64,000 bases of DNA from Micromonospora nigra (lineage in GTDB: Bacteria > Actinomycetota > Actinomycetes > Mycobacteriales > Micromonosporaceae). Positions within the stretch are counted from its first letter, which is position 1, and the number at the start of each line of letters is the position of its first letter. The stretch spans positions 3,897,501-3,961,500 of the forward strand of contig NZ_FMHT01000003.1 of assembly GCF_900091585.1 (NCBI RefSeq), written 5' to 3'. The translations under genes were made by a program, and so were the position numbers. The notes beneath the pieces were generated by a model. It did not search any database. It was not told where the DNA came from and was given only the letters and a program-made list of their open reading frames with translations. This document shows, piece after piece, positions 29,624 through 38,410 of the stretch.

Positions 29624-32600
29624 GTGAGCAAACGGCCGAAGACGGCGGGTTCCTTCCTGTCGCGTCTACGCCGGCCCGCAGGTCGGCTCCGTGACATGCC
29701 GATCTGGTCCAAGCTCGGTCTCATCATGATCGTGCCGACCATCGCGACTGTGGTCGTGGGCACCAGCGGACTGATCGACCACCTGGAGTCCCTCAACGAC
29801 GCCAACCGCGCCGGTGACCTCGCCGAACTCATCAGCTCCTCGGGCAACCTGGTCGACGGCCTGCAGGACGAGCGCACCACCGCCGTGCTGCTGCTCGGTG
29901 TGCCACCCCAGCAGGCCGGCCAGCCGGAGTCGGAGCCGAAGAAGAAGTACACCGCCCTCTACAACCAGGTCGCCCGCCGGGTGGACGACGTCAAGGCGCC
30001 GTACTCCCAGCAGCGGGGCGACCTGGAGGATCTGCCGGCCAGCCTGGAGAGCCTGCTCGACGAGATCGACCAGGGCCTCACCGACGTGCCGGGCATCCGC
30101 AGCCAGGTACTCAACGGCAAATACAAGATCGTTGAGGCCATTCAGCAGTACGACGCGCTCATCGACCAGCTGCTGTCCGTCCGTGACTCGGCCAGCCAGC
30201 TCGCGGGCGACAACGAACTCAGCGACCAGATGCGGGCGGCGGCCGCCGTGGCGCGGGAGAAGGAGGCCCTGGCGGACCGCCGGCTGGTGGTACACCGGGC
30301 GCTGATCGCCGGCGGCATGAGCGCGACCCTGCGCGAGGACTTCATCTTCAGCAAGACCGCCGAGCAGCAGGCCGGGCAGGCGTTCTCGACCGTCGCCGTC
30401 GACTCGCAGGAAGAGTTCCACGACCAGACCATCTCCGGCCCCGACCTGCGTCAGTCGATCCTCTACACGAGCCAGGTCGCCTCGGACAACTCCGACAACC
30501 TGGCCGGTGTCGACTTCAACGCCGACCAGTGGGACGCCGCCATGGCCGCCCACGCCGGGCTGGTCCGCAACGTCGAGGCCACCTTCGACCGGAACGTCGT
30601 GAACCAGGCCGCCGAGCTGCGCTCGGACGTGCAGCGCCAGGTGTTCCTGGAGACCGGCCTGCTGCTGAGCATGCTGCTGCTGGCCATCCTGTTCGCGTAC
30701 CTGGTCGCCCGCTCCATGGCCCGATCGCTGCGGGACCTGCGGCAGGGTGCCCTGTCCATCGCCCAGTACGGTCTGCCGCACGCCGTGGCGCGGCTGCGGG
30801 ACCCGAAGGTCACCGGTCAGCTCTCCCCGGTGCAGCTGGCCAACCAGATCGCCGAGCCGTTGCCGGTGCGGAGCAGGGACGAGTTCGGTCAGGTGACCGA
30901 GGCGTTCAACGCCGTCCACCTGGAGGCTGTCCGCACCGCCGCCGAACAGGCCGCGCTGCGCTCGTCGGTGTCCACCATGTTCGTCAACCTCGCCCGCCGC
31001 TCGCAGATCCTGGTCGACCGCCTCATCGGCCACCTGGACCGGCTGGAACGCGGCGAGGAGGACCCGGACCGGCTCGCCGAGCTGTTCCAGCTCGACCACC
31101 TGGCCACCCGGATGCGCCGCAACGACGAGAACCTGCTGGTCCTCGCCGGTGCCGACTCCACCCGCGTGCAGCGGGAGCCGGCCGCCCTGATCGACGTCCT
31201 GCGGGCCGCCCAGTCCGAGGTCGAGCACTACACCCGCATCGAGTTCGGGGTGATCGACCGGGACATCGAGGTCTCCGCCCACGCGGTCAACGACCTGGTG
31301 CACCTCGTCGCCGAGCTGTTCGACAACGCCACCGCCTTCTCGCCGCCCGACTCGCAGGTGCTCGTGGAGGCCCGCCGCGTCGGCGACCGCGCCTCGCTCT
31401 ACGTCGAGGACCGGGGCATCGGCATCAGCGGCGAGCAACTCCACGACCTCAACGAGCGACTGGCCACACCGCCGCAGGTGGACGTCACCGTCTCCCGGAT
31501 GATGGGCCTGGTCGTGGTGGCCCGGCTTGCGTCCCGACACGGGGTCAAGGTCGAACTGCGTCCGGGCGGCGAACGGGGCACGGTGGCGGAGGTCATCCTT
31601 CCCCTGTCGGTCCTGGTACCCCGCGCACTGTCCGGCCGGGCCGGGCAGCACGCCCCCGCCCTGCCCGGCGGCAGCGCCGCACCCTCCGGTCCGACGCCGG
31701 CCTTCGGCGCGCTGCCGGCGCTGTCCGGTGCCCCGTCGGGGCCCCGCCCCGGTGAATCCGGCAACCAGGTCACCCTCGGTGGCCGGCCGTTCGACCCGGC
31801 CCCGCGTAACGGTGCCGGCACGTCCGGCGCCAGCGGCGGTGCCCGGGCCCTGCCGGCCTGGTCGGACCTGACCGGTGCCTCGGCCGCGAACGGAGTCAAC
31901 GGCGGCGGGTTCGCGTCCCGGCCGACCAACGGCCAGCCCGTCGACCCGCTGCCGCAGCGGCGGGCGTCCGACGACGACCCCGACACGACCGGCCAGCAGC
32001 CCACCATCCCCCGGCAACTGCCGAGCAGCCCCGAGGCCCGGACGTACACGCCGCCGGCGGTGTCGGCACCGCCGGTCCCGCCCGTGTCCGCCCCCCGGTG
32101 TCGGGTATGCCCGTGTCGGCGTCGCCGGTGTCCGGTCACCCCGTGTCGGGCGCGCCGGTCTCGGTGCCGCCGGGCAGCCCGCTGCCGCAGCGTCCGGTCT
32201 CCGCAGCCCCGGCCGCCGCAGCCCCGCCGAACACGCCGGCCCCGCCGGCCTGGCCGCCGGTCGCCGGTGCCGAGACCGCGCCCCCGCCGGTGCCCGAACG
32301 CCTGGCGGCGGCACTGGACATGACCACCGAGCTGCCCCGCGTGCCGCGCACCGCCGCACCGGTGGCCACCCCGGCACAGGCACCGGCCCGCCCCACCACG
32401 CCCGCCCCGCAGAACCGGCAGCGGTACGCGGACGAGACGATGGAGCTGCCGATCTTCCGGGAGCTGGAGTCGGCCTGGTTCCGCACCCGGCGCCCCGGCA
32501 CCGAGGAGTCGGCCAGCGCGCCCCAGGCGGCGCCGGCGGCGGATGCCGCGGCGACGCAGCAGTTCGCGGCCGTGGACGTCACGGGTCGCCCCGCTCCGCA

Positions 32601-33081
32601 GCCCTCACCCCGCACGGTAGGGAACGCACCGATGGCAGACACCCCGACAGCCGCCGGCGCGCCCCAGGGCAACGGGTCGGCGGCGACCCGTGGCGCCCGT
32701 CCCGGCGCTCCCGAGACCCCGCACCGCCCGGCCCCGACCAGCGGTGGCTGGCAGACCGCGGCCGACGACGGCTGGCGCGCGGCCTCCGCAGCCAGCGAGG
32801 CACCGGTGTCGGGAACCACATCGACCGGTCTGCCGAAGCGGACCCCGATGGCACAGTTGGTGCCGGGTGCGGTGGAGAAGCCCACCACCTCGGTGCAGCG
32901 GCGCTCCCCGGAGTCCGTCCGTGGGCTGCTCTCCGCATACCACCGGGGCGTCCAGCGAGGGCGTAGCCACCCCTCGGACAGCAACTCGACCAGCCCGGAG
33001 GCGACTCCGGGAGGGCAGCAATCCTCGCAGTCTGGCTCAGGCCCGGTGGCCGGGAGCGGGCAGAAGGAGCAACAAGGATGA
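29624..33081 (+). CDS. conservon sensor histidine kinase (CvnA-type), interrupted by a one-base frameshift
   Basis: Large nitrate/nitrite-sensor-type kinase. In order: TM1 at residues 27-50, an extracytoplasmic helical NIT-like domain to about 338, TM2 ([20 protein letters not shown]), HAMP, the dimerisation segment [18 protein letters not shown], an HATPase with [14 protein letters not shown] and GIGISGEQL, then a long Pro/Ser/Gly-rich tail. After the C6 tract at 32091-32096 the first frame becomes Arg/Cys-rich nonsense to 32323, while coding sense resumes in another frame ([14 protein letters not shown] onward) to 33081. One extra C restores a single protein of about 1150 residues ending in the tail motif [17 protein letters not shown] at 29624 follows GAGGGCGG. 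An ATGA overlap leads into the roadblock gene. Confidence 0.85.
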
Positions 33082-33482
33082 CTACTACGCAGGATCTCGG
33101 CTGGCTGCTGGCCAACTTCGCCGACCGGGTGCCCGGCGTCGCGCATGCGGTCGCCGTCTCCGCGGACGGCCTGCTCCTCGCGTCGTCACGTGACCTTCCG
33201 CGGGACCGGGCGGACCAGTTGGCGGCGATCGCCTCCGGTCTGGTCAGCCTGACCCAGGGCGCGGCCCGCTGCTTCGAGGGCGGCGCGGTGCTGCAGACAG
33301 TGGTCGAGATGGACAACGGTTTCCTGTTCCTGATGTCCATCTCCGACGGCTCGTCCTTCGCCGTGCTCGCGGCCCGCAGCTGCGACGTCGGGCAGGTCGG
33401 CTACGAGATGGCCCTGCTCGTCGACCGGGTGGGTGACGCCCTGACCCCGCAGCCGCGTACGGCTGTGGGGATGATGGGCTGA
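33078..33482 (+). CDS. roadblock/LC7 domain protein (CvnB-type)
   Basis: A 134-residue roadblock/LC7 protein, the second component of conservons. It reads [20 protein letters not shown], then [20 protein letters not shown] and [19 protein letters not shown], the typical alpha-beta-beta-alpha MglB-like pattern. In conservons such proteins form a membrane-associated complex with the kinase and the small GTPase-like protein and are thought to act on the GTPase. The ATG overlaps the kinase stop by four bases (ATGA), and AGGA precedes it. Confidence 0.93.
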   Translation: MTTTQDLGWLLANFADRVPGVAHAVAVSADGLLLASSRDLPRDRADQLAAIASGLVSLTQGAARCFEGGAVLQTVVEMDNGFLFLMSISDGSSFAVLAARSCDVGQVGYEMALLVDRVGDALTPQPRTAVGMMG

Positions 33483-33582
33483 CCGTCGCGCCGACCGGTG
33501 GGTCAGGCGGGGTGGGAACGCAGCGAACGTGGGGAGTCGCCGGTGCGAACCGGTGCCGGGTACGAAGGAGGTGAACGGCGAC

Positions 33583-33963
33583 ATGGCCGATCGTGACGAG
33601 CCGACCGGAGCGTTGGTCCGTCCATACGCCGTGACCCGCGGACGTACCCGCCCCCGACTCGACATCGCGCTGGAGGCGCTCGTCGAGACCACGGTGCGCG
33701 GTCGGAACGCTGCCAGTGGCAATGGCGGCGGCCAGGGCCGTGAACACCAGTACATCGCCGCGCTGTGTGACGGACGCGTGCAGTCGCTTGCCGAGATCGC
33801 GGCGCGGATGCAGCTTCCACTCGGCGTGGCCCGGGTGCTCATCGCCGACATGGCGACGGACGGCCTGGTCGCGGTCCACGAGCCGACCATCCTGGACGAC
33901 TCGGACGACGCGGTGGGCACTGAACTGCTGGAGAGGGTGCTGAGTGGACTTCGCAGGCTCTGA
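33583..33963 (+). CDS. DUF742 protein (CvnC-type)
   Basis: A 126-residue winged-helix-like DUF742 protein, the third conservon component. It starts MADRDEPTGALVRPYAVTRGR and contains LCDGRVQSLAEIAARMQLPLGVARVLIADM. Its molecular role in conservons is not established. The ATG at 33583 is chosen because an almost complete Shine-Dalgarno, AAGGAGGTGA, ends 8 bases upstream. The 100-base gap after the roadblock gene is the only real spacing in this operon. Its end overlaps the next gene by 20 bases. Confidence 0.9.
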   Translation: MADRDEPTGALVRPYAVTRGRTRPRLDIALEALVETTVRGRNAASGNGGGQGREHQYIAALCDGRVQSLAEIAARMQLPLGVARVLIADMATDGLVAVHEPTILDDSDDAVGTELLERVLSGLRRL

Positions 33964-34558
33964 CATGTCGCACCGCCCGCCGACCCCGAGCGGGCGCGTG
34001 ACGTCGGCGAAGATCGTGATCGCTGGCGGTTTCGGCGTCGGGAAGACGACGCTGGTCGGCTCGGTCTCGGAGATCACGCCGCTGACCACCGAGGCCATCA
34101 TGACCTCCGCCGGAGTGGGCGTCGACGACACCCGGCAGGTGCCGGGCAAGACGACCACCACCGTCGCCATGGACTTCGGTCGTATCTCGATCGACCGGGA
34201 CCTGATCCTGTACCTGTTCGGTACGCCCGGTCAGACCCGGTTCTGGTTCATGTGGGACGAACTGGTGCGGGGCGCGATCGGCGCGGTCGTGCTGGTGGAC
34301 ACCCGCCGGCTCGCCGACTGCTTCGCGGCGATCGACTTCTTCGAGCATCGCCGGCTGCCGTACCTCGTCGCGATCAACTGCTTCGACGGGATGCAGTACC
34401 ACGACCCGCAGGACGTCCGGGATGCGCTCGCTATCCCCGTCGACGTACCCGTGGTGGCGTGCGACGCCCGTAACCGGGAGTCGACCAAGCACGTGCTGAT
34501 CTCGCTGGTCGAGTACGTGCTGACCATGCGCCGTTCGCGCGCGGTCGCACCCGCCTGA
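33944..34558 (+). CDS. conservon small GTP-binding protein (CvnD-type)
   Basis: A 204-residue Ras-like ATP/GTP-binding protein. P-loop GGFGVGKTT near residues 28-36, a switch region with TTTTVAMDFG, and FGTPGQTRFWFMWD in place of the usual DTPG. INCFD stands near the NKxD position. This form is characteristic of CvnD proteins in Streptomyces conservons. The GTG at 33944 (MDFAGSD) matches the usual family N-terminus and lies inside the DUF742 gene. A long hairpin follows its stop. Confidence 0.92.
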   Translation: MDFAGSDMSHRPPTPSGRVTSAKIVIAGGFGVGKTTLVGSVSEITPLTTEAIMTSAGVGVDDTRQVPGKTTTTVAMDFGRISIDRDLILYLFGTPGQTRFWFMWDELVRGAIGAVVLVDTRRLADCFAAIDFFEHRRLPYLVAINCFDGMQYHDPQDVRDALAIPVDVPVVACDARNRESTKHVLISLVEYVLTMRRSRAVAPA

Positions 34559-34569
34559 CATCCCGACCG

Positions 34570-34607
34570 CAGCGCCCGGCGTCGACCTCGGTCGACATCG
34601 GGCGCTG
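34570..34607. terminator. long hairpin ending the conservon operon
   Basis: Outer arms CAGCGCCCG (34570-34578) and CGGGCGCTG (34599-34607) and inner arms GTCGACC (34581-34587) and GGTCGAC (34590-34596) are separated by a 2-base mismatch on each side. It starts 11 bases after the GTPase stop codon. Confidence 0.75.
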
Positions 34608-34710
34608 TGTGCTGTGCGCGCCCTCGACTGGTCGGCGGACGACCAGGTCGTCGGGTGTCGCTGGCGGCGCTGTGGGAGTCCTCCGCAGCCGGCCGGGCGG
34701 CGGAGGTGCC

Positions 34711-34782
34711 GGCCCTGACCCGGAACCCCGTCCGGGCCCTGACCCGGAACCCCGTCCGGGCCCTGACCCGGAACCCCGTCCG
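34711..34782. repeat. three perfect 24-bp tandem repeats, each a hairpin
   Basis: Units at 34711-34734, 34735-34758 and 34759-34782 are identical. Each contains CCCGGA and TCCGGG separated by six bases, so the array can form three identical 6-bp hairpins, and GGGCCC occurs at the junctions. It lies in the 344-base region between the conservon and the convergent gene ending at 34903; the rest of that region shows nothing coding. Confidence 0.85.
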
Positions 34783-34902
34783 GGCCCGAGCCGGCAGCCG
34801 GGCGGGGGCGAGAGGCGACGCGCGGCAGTCGGGGTGTCACCGGCCATGGGCAGCCCTCGACCCGGTGGGTGCCAGGCGGCCCGACCGGAGGCGCAGCGGA
34901 GT

Positions 34903-37212
34903 TCAGGACCGGTAGCCGGCCGAACGGTACTCGTACTCCCGGTCGTCGTCGCGGTCTCCGGTGTCCCGGGTGAAGTCCCAGCCGCCGGCGGCCTCCCGCC
35001 CGGGGCGGCCACCGACCGCGAACCCGCCGATCTCCTGTCCCCGACGCCAGCCACGGAAGTAGCCGGTGGTGTTCTCGGCGAGGCTGGCCGCGTCGCGCAC
35101 GATCCGCAGCGGACGTTCCTCCCGCAGCGGCGAGCCGGGCACCAGGTTGGCCTGGGGCACCCGCTTGGGTAGACCGGCGGTGGTCTCCGCGCCGACGGCG
35201 GGCCGGGCGGCCTGCTCGGCGGCCTGCCAGCCGGTGTCGGCGGTGGTCGACCAGTCAAGGTCGTTGTCCTCGCCGTGGCCGACGAACCAGGCCGACTTCG
35301 CCTGCGCGAAGATGAGCAGGTCGCCGTCGCCCTCGTCGGAGACCGGCGGCGGTCGCCGCTCCACCGGCGGCGCGGGCCGGTGCTCGGCCGCCGGACGCTC
35401 CGGCCTGGGCGGGGGCTGTGGGCCACGATCGGCGTTCGTCCGGTCGACCAGTCGCAGCGGTGGCGTCTCCAGCTCGTCGGGCCGGGCCGGGCCGGGCCGG
35501 GGGGACCGGACGGGCAGCGGCGGCTCGACCAGCCGCAGCACCGGCGGCTCCGGCGGCAGGTCGTCGGCGAGCCACGGGGGAGTGACCCGGCGCTCGGCGC
35601 TCGGCTGCGTCGGCGCATCGGTGCCCCGACCGTCGCGTGCGGTGTAGGGCGGCGCGACCGGGTCGCGGGGGGCGGCGTCGGCCGGCTCCTCCGCGTTGTT
35701 CACCAGCGGCCAGTTGGCCCGCGAGCCCGGCGCCGGCGGCTCCTGCCCGGGGCGCTGGGCGGACACCGGCACGTTGAGGTCGGTGGCGCTGAAACCGCCG
35801 GTCGGGGGTTCGACGTTGGTCTTCGGCCGGGGCGGGATGACGGTGCGCTGCCGCTCCGCGCGGGCGTTGGCGATCGCCGCGGTGGTCAGCGTGGGACGGA
35901 ACGGCTCACCCGCGTCGGCTGGCGGGACGGTTCCCCGCTGCGTCGGGGCGATCGGCGTGATGCCCGGCGGTGGGGGCGGCGGCGCCGAGACCGGACGGTT
36001 GGCGGGCGCGTCCATCCGGGACGGTGCGGGTTCGGGGCGCGCCGCCGGAGGACCGGCGACCGCGGCCGGCGCGACGGGCGGCGGGGCCACGGGCGGCGGA
36101 GCGACCGGCATCGGGGCCGTCGGCGGTGGACCCATCGGCCGGAGGGCCGGTGCCGGGGCGTTGCTGGGAACCGGCTCCGGGCGACTGCGCCGGCCGGTGG
36201 TGTGCTCGGGCCCGGCCGGCCGGAGCGTACGCAGTCCGGCGTCGGCCGTGGCGCTGTGACCGGGCAGGTCGCCGACGGGTTCGCCACGGCGGGCTGCGGC
36301 GCGGCGTCCCGGTGCTGGATTCGGCGCGGCGACCCGGGCGTCCAGGGCACCGACCAGGGCCTCGCAGCCCGCGTCGCAGGCGCGCACGGAGGCGACGGCC
36401 TGCCGGACGGTCTCCGCCACGGCAGAGGTCAGCGCCCGGTTCACGGTGGCCCGGCGGGGCGTCTCGGAAATAGCCACCCGCAGCGCGGTGACCGCCTCGT
36501 TGATCTCCTCCGCGTCGCCGAGACCCTCGGCGGCGAGGTGCGCCGCGACCGCGTCGGCGGCGACGGCCACCTCACGACCCCGGGCGACGGTGCCGGTCAG
36601 CATCCCGGGCTCCGGCAGGGCGTCCAGGACGGCCAGCGGGATCGGTTCGGCCGGGTCGGGGTAGGCGCGTAGCGCGGCAGGGTAGAGCTCGCGAAGGACC
36701 TCGCGCAGCGCGACCGCGGCAGAGTGCCGGCCGCTGGCCAGTGCGGCGTGCGCGGAGAGGACCTGCTTGTAGCCGGCCAGGTCGCGGGGTGCCGGCAGGG
36801 TGACTGCGGACAGGGCACCGGCCTGCAGGGCGCGGGCCAGGCCGACGGCCTGCCGGACGACCGGCGGCGCCTGCATCTCCTCCAGCGAGTCGTCGTCGGC
36901 GAACCGCTCGGCGAAGTCGTCGACCGAGTCGTCGTCGGCGATGGCCAGGGGACGGCCCGCGGCGCTGAGCAACGAGGTGACGGTGTGGTCGTCGCTGTCG
37001 GCGGCGATCGCCACGCCGCTCGGCCCGCCGGACCGCTCCACGAGCAACGTGACCAGGCGGGCGTAACCCGCCGCGTCGTCACCGACCTCGTGGACATGCA
37101 GCAGACGGCCTGCGTCGTCGACCACAGCGGACGTCAGCGTCGAACCGGCCGAGGCCGGTCGGTCGGCCGGATCCGCCGACGCCAGACCGCAGTACACGCG
37201 CACGAGCGCCAC
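34903..37212 (-). CDS. IS110-transposase-like N-terminal domain fused to a conservon-kinase-like C-terminal module
   Basis: A 769-residue protein. Residues 1-210 follow the layout of the IS110-family DEDD transposase N-terminal domain: VYCGL, DDAGRLL, DDAAGYARLVTLL, VAIAADSDDHTVTSLLSAAG and, most clearly, LREVLRELYPAALRAYPDP. The usual first Asp (GIDW) and the Glu of VAIE are not preserved, and the C-terminal transposase domain is missing, so activity is unlikely. Residues 210-290 are helical; 300-620 are Pro/Ala-rich. Residues 630-740 contain LIFAQAKSAWF, DTGWQAAEQAA, GLPKRVPQANLVPG and GYFRGWRRGQ, matching the tail of the facing kinase. GTG at 37212 has GGGAGGAGG 8 bases upstream. Confidence 0.75.
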   Translation of the reverse strand: MALVRVYCGLASADPADRPASAGSTLTSAVVDDAGRLLHVHEVGDDAAGYARLVTLLVERSGGPSGVAIAADSDDHTVTSLLSAAGRPLAIADDDSVDDFAERFADDDSLEEMQAPPVVRQAVGLARALQAGALSAVTLPAPRDLAGYKQVLSAHAALASGRHSAAVALREVLRELYPAALRAYPDPAEPIPLAVLDALPEPGMLTGTVARGREVAVAADAVAAHLAAEGLGDAEEINEAVTALRVAISETPRRATVNRALTSAVAETVRQAVASVRACDAGCEALVGALDARVAAPNPAPGRRAAARRGEPVGDLPGHSATADAGLRTLRPAGPEHTTGRRSRPEPVPSNAPAPALRPMGPPPTAPMPVAPPPVAPPPVAPAAVAGPPAARPEPAPSRMDAPANRPVSAPPPPPPGITPIAPTQRGTVPPADAGEPFRPTLTTAAIANARAERQRTVIPPRPKTNVEPPTGGFSATDLNVPVSAQRPGQEPPAPGSRANWPLVNNAEEPADAAPRDPVAPPYTARDGRGTDAPTQPSAERRVTPPWLADDLPPEPPVLRLVEPPLPVRSPRPGPARPDELETPPLRLVDRTNADRGPQPPPRPERPAAEHRPAPPVERRPPPVSDEGDGDLLIFAQAKSAWFVGHGEDNDLDWSTTADTGWQAAEQAARPAVGAETTAGLPKRVPQANLVPGSPLREERPLRIVRDAASLAENTTGYFRGWRRGQEIGGFAVGGRPGREAAGGWDFTRDTGDRDDDREYEYRSAGYRS

Positions 37213-37277
37213 AGCGTCGTCCTCCTCCCGGGACACAGGTCCTTGCTCTGCCAGAGACTGATGCTCCCCGCTCGGGG

Positions 37278-38189
37278 TCAGTCGCGCCAGTCCACCACCG
37301 CAGAGATCTTCCCGACAATGGTGCGCCAACCCAAACTTGCGGTTTGTGCCCCGATTTTCTTGAGCCGCCGCCGGCCGAGGAAACCGCCGATACCGCCGTC
37401 GACGGTGGCCCGCAGGGCCTCGTCGAGGTCGTCGAGGCTGGACCCGGCGGAGAGCATGTCCAGCACCGCGGGCAGGCGCAGGGCGTACGCGAGGTCACGG
37501 GCGACCTCGCCCGCCTCGATCAGCAGCGTCGAATCCCACGTGTCGTGGCCGCCGCGCAGGTTCTCGACGACGAGGTCCAGCTCGTAGACGTCCTCGTCGA
37601 GCGGTGCCACGTCCGCCGGTTCCAACCGTTCGGACAGTTCATTCCAGCTGTCCAGCTGGGACATGTCGGTGGGGGCACCGGAACGGACGAAAGTGACCAG
37701 CGACTCCGGCGACTTGAACAGCAGGAGCCGGCCGCGGTGGCTGAGGAAGACGGGCACCTCCTCGTCGTCGGCCTTCTCGTCGTCCTCGTCGGCCTGGTCG
37801 TCGCGGGTGGACGCGTCGCCATCCGACGTGCGCCCGGCCCGCTCGTCCTCGTCGCTCTCGGCGAACTCCTGGGCGACCTCCTCGTCGAGGATGACGACGG
37901 ACTCGTCGTCGTCCTCGTCGTCGGTCTCGACCACCTGGCGACGGGCCAGGAAGGGGTCGTCGGCGTCGCGCTCGGCCACGTCGGTCGGGGTGAGCTCACC
38001 TGCCGGCCGGTACGCCCGCAGCGTGTAACCCGTGCCGGCGGGGAGGGCGATCTCCACCGGGTCGATCCGCACGTCGTCCCAGAGCGCGCGGGCCGTCACG
38101 GCGGAGGCGGTTGCGGTGTCGGGCTCGGCGGTGGCGTCGTCGAGCTCGGGCTCGTCGGCGTCCGGCCGTTGGGGCGACTGGCGGGCCAC
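37278..38189 (-). CDS. hypothetical protein with acidic central region
   Basis: A 303-residue cytosolic protein. Residues 1-70 include ALWDDVRIDPVEIALPAG; residues 80-150 are a dense Asp/Glu tract (DDEDDDESVVILDEE and DDQADEDDEKADDEE); residues 150-303 form a folded part starting VPVFLSHRGRLLLFKSPESL and ending GGIGGFLGRRRLKKIGAQ. GTG at 38189 is chosen because GGAGG lies 5 bases upstream. It is 65 bases upstream of the IS110-like gene on the same strand, so the two may be cotranscribed. No characterised family is recognised. Confidence 0.75.
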   Translation of the reverse strand: MARQSPQRPDADEPELDDATAEPDTATASAVTARALWDDVRIDPVEIALPAGTGYTLRAYRPAGELTPTDVAERDADDPFLARRQVVETDDEDDDESVVILDEEVAQEFAESDEDERAGRTSDGDASTRDDQADEDDEKADDEEVPVFLSHRGRLLLFKSPESLVTFVRSGAPTDMSQLDSWNELSERLEPADVAPLDEDVYELDLVVENLRGGHDTWDSTLLIEAGEVARDLAYALRLPAVLDMLSAGSSLDDLDEALRATVDGGIGGFLGRRRLKKIGAQTASLGWRTIVGKISAVVDWRD

Positions 38190-38410
38190 GCTGACCTCCG
38201 TGTGCTTCGGGCTGCCCACCCGCCGCGTCCATGTCGGCGAGTGACTCTGGGCACATACCCTAGTGGGCGGCTCCGCAACGGTGATGCCCGCACCCCGGTC
38301 GCGGTCCGGGTTCAGCGTCACGATCGCTTGTTTCCTCGACATCGACGCCGGCAACGCCGCGCCCGGATCGTCCACCGATCCGCTGCGGCGACCCGCGGCG
38401 CCGGACCGGG

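Noticed and set aside
32098..33081. A separate Pro/Ser-rich gene after the sensor kinase
   Set aside because: It has no ribosome-binding site, begins exactly where the kinase frame loses coding character and ends in the kinase-type tail, so it is the displaced 3' part of the kinase gene.
34711..34782. A CRISPR array
   Set aside because: The three 24-bp units are contiguous with no spacers, and there are no cas genes.
34903..37212. An active IS110 insertion sequence
   Set aside because: Only the N-terminal domain is recognisable, its catalytic residues are not conserved, the C-terminal serine-containing transposase domain is absent and no element ends were seen.
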